A stretch of DNA of 64,000 nt, from the NCBI GenBank assembly GCA_903922735.1, contig CAIXUZ010000041.1:29904-93903 (forward strand), written 5' to 3'. A program made the position numbers and the translations under genes. This document shows, piece by piece, positions 60,156 through 64,000 of the stretch. The notes under the pieces are model-generated. The model did no database searches and was not told the origin of the DNA. It was given only the letters and a program-made list of their open reading frames with translations. Numbering within the stretch: position 1 is the first letter of the stretch; each line of letters starts with the position of its first letter. This DNA is from an uncultured Verrucomicrobia subdivision 3 bacterium. GTDB taxonomy: Bacteria > Verrucomicrobiota > Verrucomicrobiia > Limisphaerales > UBA11358.

Positions 60156-61943
60156 ATGAATCCTCCTGTCAGATTGATCACCCTGTTGGTTGTTGCGCTG
60201 GTCCTCGTCCCGCCGGTCGTCATCGGGCAGACCTCGGCGACCCAGCCGCGCTCCCGTGCCACCTGGACCATGCCCGACACTGCCGAGCAGGTGCGCCGCG
60301 ATAAGGCATTGGCCTCGAAGCACAAGACTTTCGATCCCAAGGAGAACATGGTTTGGGCTGAAGTCCATAATCCCGGCTACGCGATTAATCTAAAGAGCGG
60401 ATCGCTCGGTCACCCGACGATGGGCTCGCTGAGTTACGCCTTGGATTTGCTCGATACGGGCAAGCCGGAGAATCTGACGCGGGCGGTTGCCATCCTGAGA
60501 AAGGTGTTGTCCTTGCAGGATGCCAATCCTGCCAGCAAGACTTATGGCCTCTGGTCCTGGTATTTGGAGGAGCCGCTGGAGAAAATGAAGACGCCGGATT
60601 TTAACTGGGCGGACTTCGGCGGAACCACCCTGCTGCAGGTGACGCGCGACCACCGCGCTCGTTTGCCGGCGGATCTGGCCCGCACGGTGGATGCGTCCAT
60701 TGTGCATTGTATGCGCTGCATCAAGAAGCGAAACAGCCCGCCCAGCTACACCAACATCGCCGTGGTCGGTTCCTATGTGACTCTGATCGGCGGCGAGACT
60801 CTCCACCTGGCTGAATTTCTCAACTACGGTCGCGAGCGGCTGAAGCGGTTTTACGAATACACCTTGGAGAACGGCACCTTCGAGGAATACAACAGTCCCG
60901 GATATACGATGCTGGCTCTGCGGGAACTCACCCGGATCAAGGCCGACACGACGGATCCCGAGGCGCAGAAAATCATCGACGCGCTGGTGCGCACGGCCTG
61001 GACCGAGGTCGCCCGGCATTTCCACGCGCCCACCCGGCTGTGGGCGGGACCCCATAGCCGCTCCTATCATTCAATCCCCACCGGCCCCTCGATTCAGGAT
61101 ATCCAGCGGGCCACCGGCGGGCGGGTTGATTTTGGCGTCGATCCCAAAAGTCAGGGCGATCCGCGCATCCCCATTGCCTGCCCCGCCGATCTGGCTCCCC
61201 TCTTTCAACCGCTGAAGGAACCGCGCACCGTTGTGGAGACCTTTGTCAAGCGCTTCAACCGTGTCGGGACCACCTATCTCCACCCCCGCTTTGCTTTGGG
61301 CAGCATCAATAACGAGGATCTCTGGAATCAGCGTCGGGCGCTCCTGCTTTATTTTGGCAATTATCAGAAACCCGGCTATATGCACCTGCGGTTCCTCAAA
61401 AATGACTACGACTTCTCTTCCGCCTGGATTACGACCGCCCAGAAGGAGGGCGTGGTGGTGGGGGCGGTCAACTTTGTCACCAATGGCGGCGATACTCACA
61501 TCTCGCTCGACCTGGTGAAGCATGCGAAGATCAAGGCCCGCGATTTACGCCTCCGCCTTGAATTTGGCGGGCCGGCGGTGGACTTGGTGAAAATCAGCGG
61601 CCAGAAAAATTCCTCCTCCACGGAAATCAAGGCCGGCGATTTATCTCTTTCCTTTGGTTTAACCTGCGCCCGGTTTGGCGATTTTGAGGGAAAGCTGATT
61701 GCGGGTGGCGATGACAAACTGCGCTGGCTGGATGTCGTGCTTTACAGCGGAGCCGAAAGGGAGTTCGACCTGGCGGCGCTGCAGCAGGCGATCATCGGCT
61801 TTGTCTTCTCGGTCGGACCGCACGGGGCGGTAACTTCGCGGCTCGAAGCTGGCAAACTTTTCCTGGGCTGCGACGGGTTGTCCGTGACCGTTCCGGTGAA
61901 GCCCGGCTCCAAACCAGTCGGCGCCGCTTTTGCCCCCAATTGA
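60156..61943 (+). CDS. Large exported protein of unknown family, probable carbohydrate-active enzyme
   Basis: A 595-residue protein with signal peptide MNPPVRLITLLVVALVLVPPVVIG. I do not recognise a family. The first 300 residues are alpha-helical and repetitive (LSYALDLLDTGKPENLTRAVAILRKVLSLQD, LWSWYLEEPLEKMKTPDFNWADFGG, YTNIAVVGSYVTLIGGETLHLAEFLNYGRERLKRFYEYTL, NGTFEEYNSPGYTMLALRELTRI), as in alpha/alpha-toroid enzymes. The rest is beta-rich with HPRFALGSINNEDLWNQRRALLLYFGN. The layout resembles heparinase II/III-like or GH88/105-like enzymes without their signatures. It lies between the heparinase-like gene and the pyruvyl-transferase-like gene, same strand. Confidence 0.65.
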   Translation: MNPPVRLITLLVVALVLVPPVVIGQTSATQPRSRATWTMPDTAEQVRRDKALASKHKTFDPKENMVWAEVHNPGYAINLKSGSLGHPTMGSLSYALDLLDTGKPENLTRAVAILRKVLSLQDANPASKTYGLWSWYLEEPLEKMKTPDFNWADFGGTTLLQVTRDHRARLPADLARTVDASIVHCMRCIKKRNSPPSYTNIAVVGSYVTLIGGETLHLAEFLNYGRERLKRFYEYTLENGTFEEYNSPGYTMLALRELTRIKADTTDPEAQKIIDALVRTAWTEVARHFHAPTRLWAGPHSRSYHSIPTGPSIQDIQRATGGRVDFGVDPKSQGDPRIPIACPADLAPLFQPLKEPRTVVETFVKRFNRVGTTYLHPRFALGSINNEDLWNQRRALLLYFGNYQKPGYMHLRFLKNDYDFSSAWITTAQKEGVVVGAVNFVTNGGDTHISLDLVKHAKIKARDLRLRLEFGGPAVDLVKISGQKNSSSTEIKAGDLSLSFGLTCARFGDFEGKLIAGGDDKLRWLDVVLYSGAEREFDLAALQQAIIGFVFSVGPHGAVTSRLEAGKLFLGCDGLSVTVPVKPGSKPVGAAFAPN

Positions 61944-61973
61944 CCGGCCAAATAATTTAATAGGAATGAAACC

Positions 61974-63245
61974 ATGAATACTTCTATCACTCGTCGGCAA
62001 TTTTTAGGCACCACCCTTCTGGCGGCGGTGGGCGCTTCCGTGTGCGCCGCTTCCGCCCGGCCGCCCCGCATCCTGCTGCGCTCCTCATGGCAGGTGGTGA
62101 ATATCGGCGACATCGCGCACACGCCGGGCGTGCTGGCCTTGCTGGAAAAGCACATCCCCGGTGCGGAAGTGCGGTTGTGGGCGTCCGCCGATTTGTCCGA
62201 GGAAGTCATCGCCATGGAACACAAGCGCTTTCCCGGGTTGCGCATTGTGAAAGGCACCATCGGAGCCGCAGGCAAGGCGACCAATGCCGATTTGCAGGAG
62301 ACGCTGGATTGGTGTGATTTTCTCCTGCACGGTTCCGGCGCCTCGCTGGTGGCGTCGAAAGATGTGGCCGCCTTTGTGAAACACATCGGCAAGCCGTTCG
62401 GCGTCTATGGGATCACGCACGGATCTTACCAGTCCGGCAGTGGCGACAAGGACATTCTCAGCCAGGCGAAGTTCGCTTACTTCCGCGATTCAGTGTCGCT
62501 CGCGCAGGCAAAGGCCGAGGGCGTGAAGTGTCCGGTGATGGAGTTTGGACCGGACGGCGCCTTCGGGTGCGACTTGCGTGATGACCTGAAAGCCGAGGCG
62601 TTTCTTCAGGCGAACCAATTGGCCGCCGGACAATTTCTCTGCTGCATCCCGCGGTTGCGGTATTCTCCCTACTGGCTCATGAAAACCTCCCGTCCGAAGG
62701 ACGAGGTGAAGGCCGCCCGCAATGCCGCGATGGCCGAGCACGACAACGCTCCGTTGCGTGCCGCCATCATTGCCGTCGTGCGGGAAACGAAGCTCAAAGT
62801 GCTCCTCTGTCCCGAGGATCAAAGCCAGATGGCCGTCGGCAAAGAGTGGCTCCTGGACAAGCTGCCCGACGACGTGAAGCCCCGCGTCGTCTGGCGCGAG
62901 GATTTCTGGCTGACCGATGAGGCGCTGAGCACCTATGTGCGCAGCGCCGGGTTGTTCGGGCTGGAGATGCACTCGCCCATCATGTGCATCGGCAATGGCA
63001 TCCCCGCCATCGTCTGCCGGTTCGCGGAACAGACCAGCAAAGGCATCATGTGGCGCGACATCGGGCTGGGCGACTGGCTCTTCGACTTCGACAACGAGGA
63101 CGAAATCAAGCGGCTGGTTCCCGCCGTGCTGGCCATGGCCAAGGACCCGGCGGCCGCGAAGGCCAAAGCGGCCAAGGCGCGCGCATTTGTCCAGCAGCGC
63201 CAGCGCGAGACCATGGCGGAACTGAAGCGCAACTTGCCGGGGTGA
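61974..63245 (+). CDS. Polysaccharide pyruvyl transferase-family protein with Tat signal
   Basis: A 423-residue protein beginning with a twin-arginine signal (ITRRQFLGTTLLAAVGASVCAASA). The core has the polysaccharide pyruvyl transferase (CsaB/WcaK) pattern: ILLRSSWQVVNIGDIAHTPGVLALLEKHIPGAEV, DLQETLDWCDFLLHGSGASLVASKD, KPFGVYGITHGSYQ, AYFRDSVSLAQAKAEG and ALLEMHSPIM-like LEMHSPIMCIGNGIPAIVCRFAEQTSKGIMWRDIGLGDWLFDF. Known members use cytoplasmic PEP, so an exported copy is odd and may have another activity. It lies 30 bp after the unknown 595-residue gene, completing a likely transcript 56587-63245. Confidence 0.78.
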   Translation: MNTSITRRQFLGTTLLAAVGASVCAASARPPRILLRSSWQVVNIGDIAHTPGVLALLEKHIPGAEVRLWASADLSEEVIAMEHKRFPGLRIVKGTIGAAGKATNADLQETLDWCDFLLHGSGASLVASKDVAAFVKHIGKPFGVYGITHGSYQSGSGDKDILSQAKFAYFRDSVSLAQAKAEGVKCPVMEFGPDGAFGCDLRDDLKAEAFLQANQLAAGQFLCCIPRLRYSPYWLMKTSRPKDEVKAARNAAMAEHDNAPLRAAIIAVVRETKLKVLLCPEDQSQMAVGKEWLLDKLPDDVKPRVVWREDFWLTDEALSTYVRSAGLFGLEMHSPIMCIGNGIPAIVCRFAEQTSKGIMWRDIGLGDWLFDFDNEDEIKRLVPAVLAMAKDPAAAKAKAAKARAFVQQRQRETMAELKRNLPG

Positions 63246-63352
63246 TTACAGCCGGAGCCGATAGGAACGGACAACCGCAGGCGGGGTGAAGGAGCGGGAA
63301 TCCGCGCAAGGAAACCAATCGGTTTTGCAGCCTATCCTCATATTGGGCGTTT

Positions 63353-63706
63353 TCATAATCGCTTCCATGCGTCTTCTGGCGAATATATCTGCACGGCTGG
63401 AAACCTGTGTCTAAACTCCTCTCCGCTAATTGGACCGCTTATAGACTGCTTGGAAACATCAATGATCATCCAACCGTCAGGATCGCCGCGAGAAGTCGAG
63501 AAACGTCTCGCAAAGATAAAACCGTTTGTCCACCCAATCTCTAGGACGATGCCATCAATACAACCGCCGCCAGACTCCTCGACGCCCGCTTTTTCGAGAT
63601 AATATCTCCCCTCAAATAGCTCAAGACGATAAGGGCCATCTACCGTGCGCTGGTTTGGGCTACAACCAGTAACACAAAGAACGAATATTAGAGCAAGGAA
63701 ACGCAT
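63353..63706 (-). CDS. Small lipoprotein of unknown function
   Basis: A 117-residue protein with a clear lipobox signal (MRFLALIFVLCVTGC). The mature part (NQRTVDGPYRLELFEGRYYLEKAGVEESGGGCIDGIVLEIGWTNGFIFARRF) is beta-rich with no family recognised. Base composition looks lower in GC than the neighbours. The 5' side (63707-64000) is a structured non-coding stretch with a GTTAAGC box 5 bp before the ATG (minus strand), so it may be a captured single-gene cassette. The strand is opposite to the preceding carbohydrate genes. Confidence 0.65.
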   Translation of the reverse strand: MRFLALIFVLCVTGCSPNQRTVDGPYRLELFEGRYYLEKAGVEESGGGCIDGIVLEIGWTNGFIFARRFSTSRGDPDGWMIIDVSKQSISGPISGEEFRHRFPAVQIYSPEDAWKRL

Positions 63707-64000
63707 AAAACGCTTAACGAGCTGTGCACTGCCTTCCTCGCGGCGGGAACCGCGACCGCGACCACAGTTCGCGCAGCAAATAGTTCATTTGGGGCACCCA
63801 ACGGGTGGCAGCGTCGGGGACGCCAACTGTGCGTGCCATCCCGCGTTGCCTGCAGCGATTTGATACTCCCCTCAAAGCCCTTTGTTATTTTTGCTAGCAT
63901 TGGGTTGACGGGCGGGGAAGTGCAACGAACACCTCCCCGCATAACCAAACGTATCAACCGGGGTCTTGCGACCCCACAACGAATGATCAGCCATGAAATA
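63707..64000. other. Structured non-coding DNA at the window edge
   Basis: No gene is supported; an 89-codon minus frame (63688-63957) lacks features. Hairpins seen: GCGGGGAAGTG / CACCTCCCCGC at 63912-63940 (10 of 11 pairs), an outer pair GGTTGA / TCAACC at 63903 and 63954, and GGGGTC-TTGC-GACCCC at 63960-63975. GTTRRRY-type boxes on the minus strand (GTTGGGT at 63802-63796, GTTAAGC at 63717-63711) resemble integron core sites, without a convincing full attC. Confidence 0.4.

Overview
The window reads as a chromosomal segment of a Gram-negative, heterotrophic member of the Planctomycetes-Verrucomicrobia group, most likely a verrucomicrobium. The evidence is an outer-membrane assembly gene (bamA with ompH), many Tat- or Sec-exported glycoside hydrolases and sulfatases, a lactaldehyde-processing bacterial microcompartment (BMC) of the type described from Planctomycetes and Verrucomicrobia, and several families of short interspersed repeats. 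No rRNA, tRNA, CRISPR array or intact transposase gene was seen. Placement is inferred from gene content; no database search was possible.

Bases 1-12121 (mostly minus strand) hold housekeeping genes: dnaB, bamA, ompH/skp-like, rpmI, rplT, pheS and pheT. The normally adjacent pheS and pheT are separated by about 3.8 kb holding an Mrr-type endonuclease, an alkaline-phosphatase-superfamily phosphodiesterase and a methyltransferase. This insert also contains three decayed copies of the first 60-100 bp of pheT, all in the same orientation as pheT. That pattern suggests repeated integration at the pheT 5' end.

Bases 12307-20486 carry two AraC-type regulators and an L-rhamnose module: rhaA, a large GH106-type rhamnosidase and rhaT. 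Bases 20960-29842 carry an ECF sigma factor, a one-TM putative anti-sigma factor and a run of exported proteins that includes six tandem CsgG-like paralogues. The same promoter-like sequence (TTTCAAAGGATT, 11 nt, TTCGTCT) lies about 12 bp in front of the sigma gene and in front of the exported-protein cluster. This suggests an autoregulated envelope regulon with leaderless transcripts.

Bases 29843-31311 are a repeat-rich non-coding stretch. Bases 31312-48553 form an integrated L-fucose/L-rhamnose degradation locus: fucI, fucP and a rhaB-type kinase; lutABC for lactate oxidation; pduT and pduS; a DeoR regulator; and a divergent BMC operon with pduL, three BMC-H, acetate kinase, three BMC-P, a pduP-like aldehyde dehydrogenase and a class II aldolase. 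The inferred flow is: sugar isomerised and phosphorylated, then cleaved to DHAP plus lactaldehyde inside the shell, lactaldehyde to lactyl-CoA to lactyl-phosphate to lactate with ATP, then lactate oxidised by Lut.

Bases 48554-64000 are a polysaccharide-degradation region: GH29 fucosidase, S1 sulfatase, a clan GH-A hydrolase, GH2, a DUF1080-PHP fusion, a heparinase II/III-like protein, a large unrecognised exported protein and an exported polysaccharide-pyruvyl-transferase-like protein. A small lipoprotein gene and structured non-coding DNA close the window. Together the loci suggest growth on fucose- and rhamnose-rich, possibly sulfated, polysaccharides.
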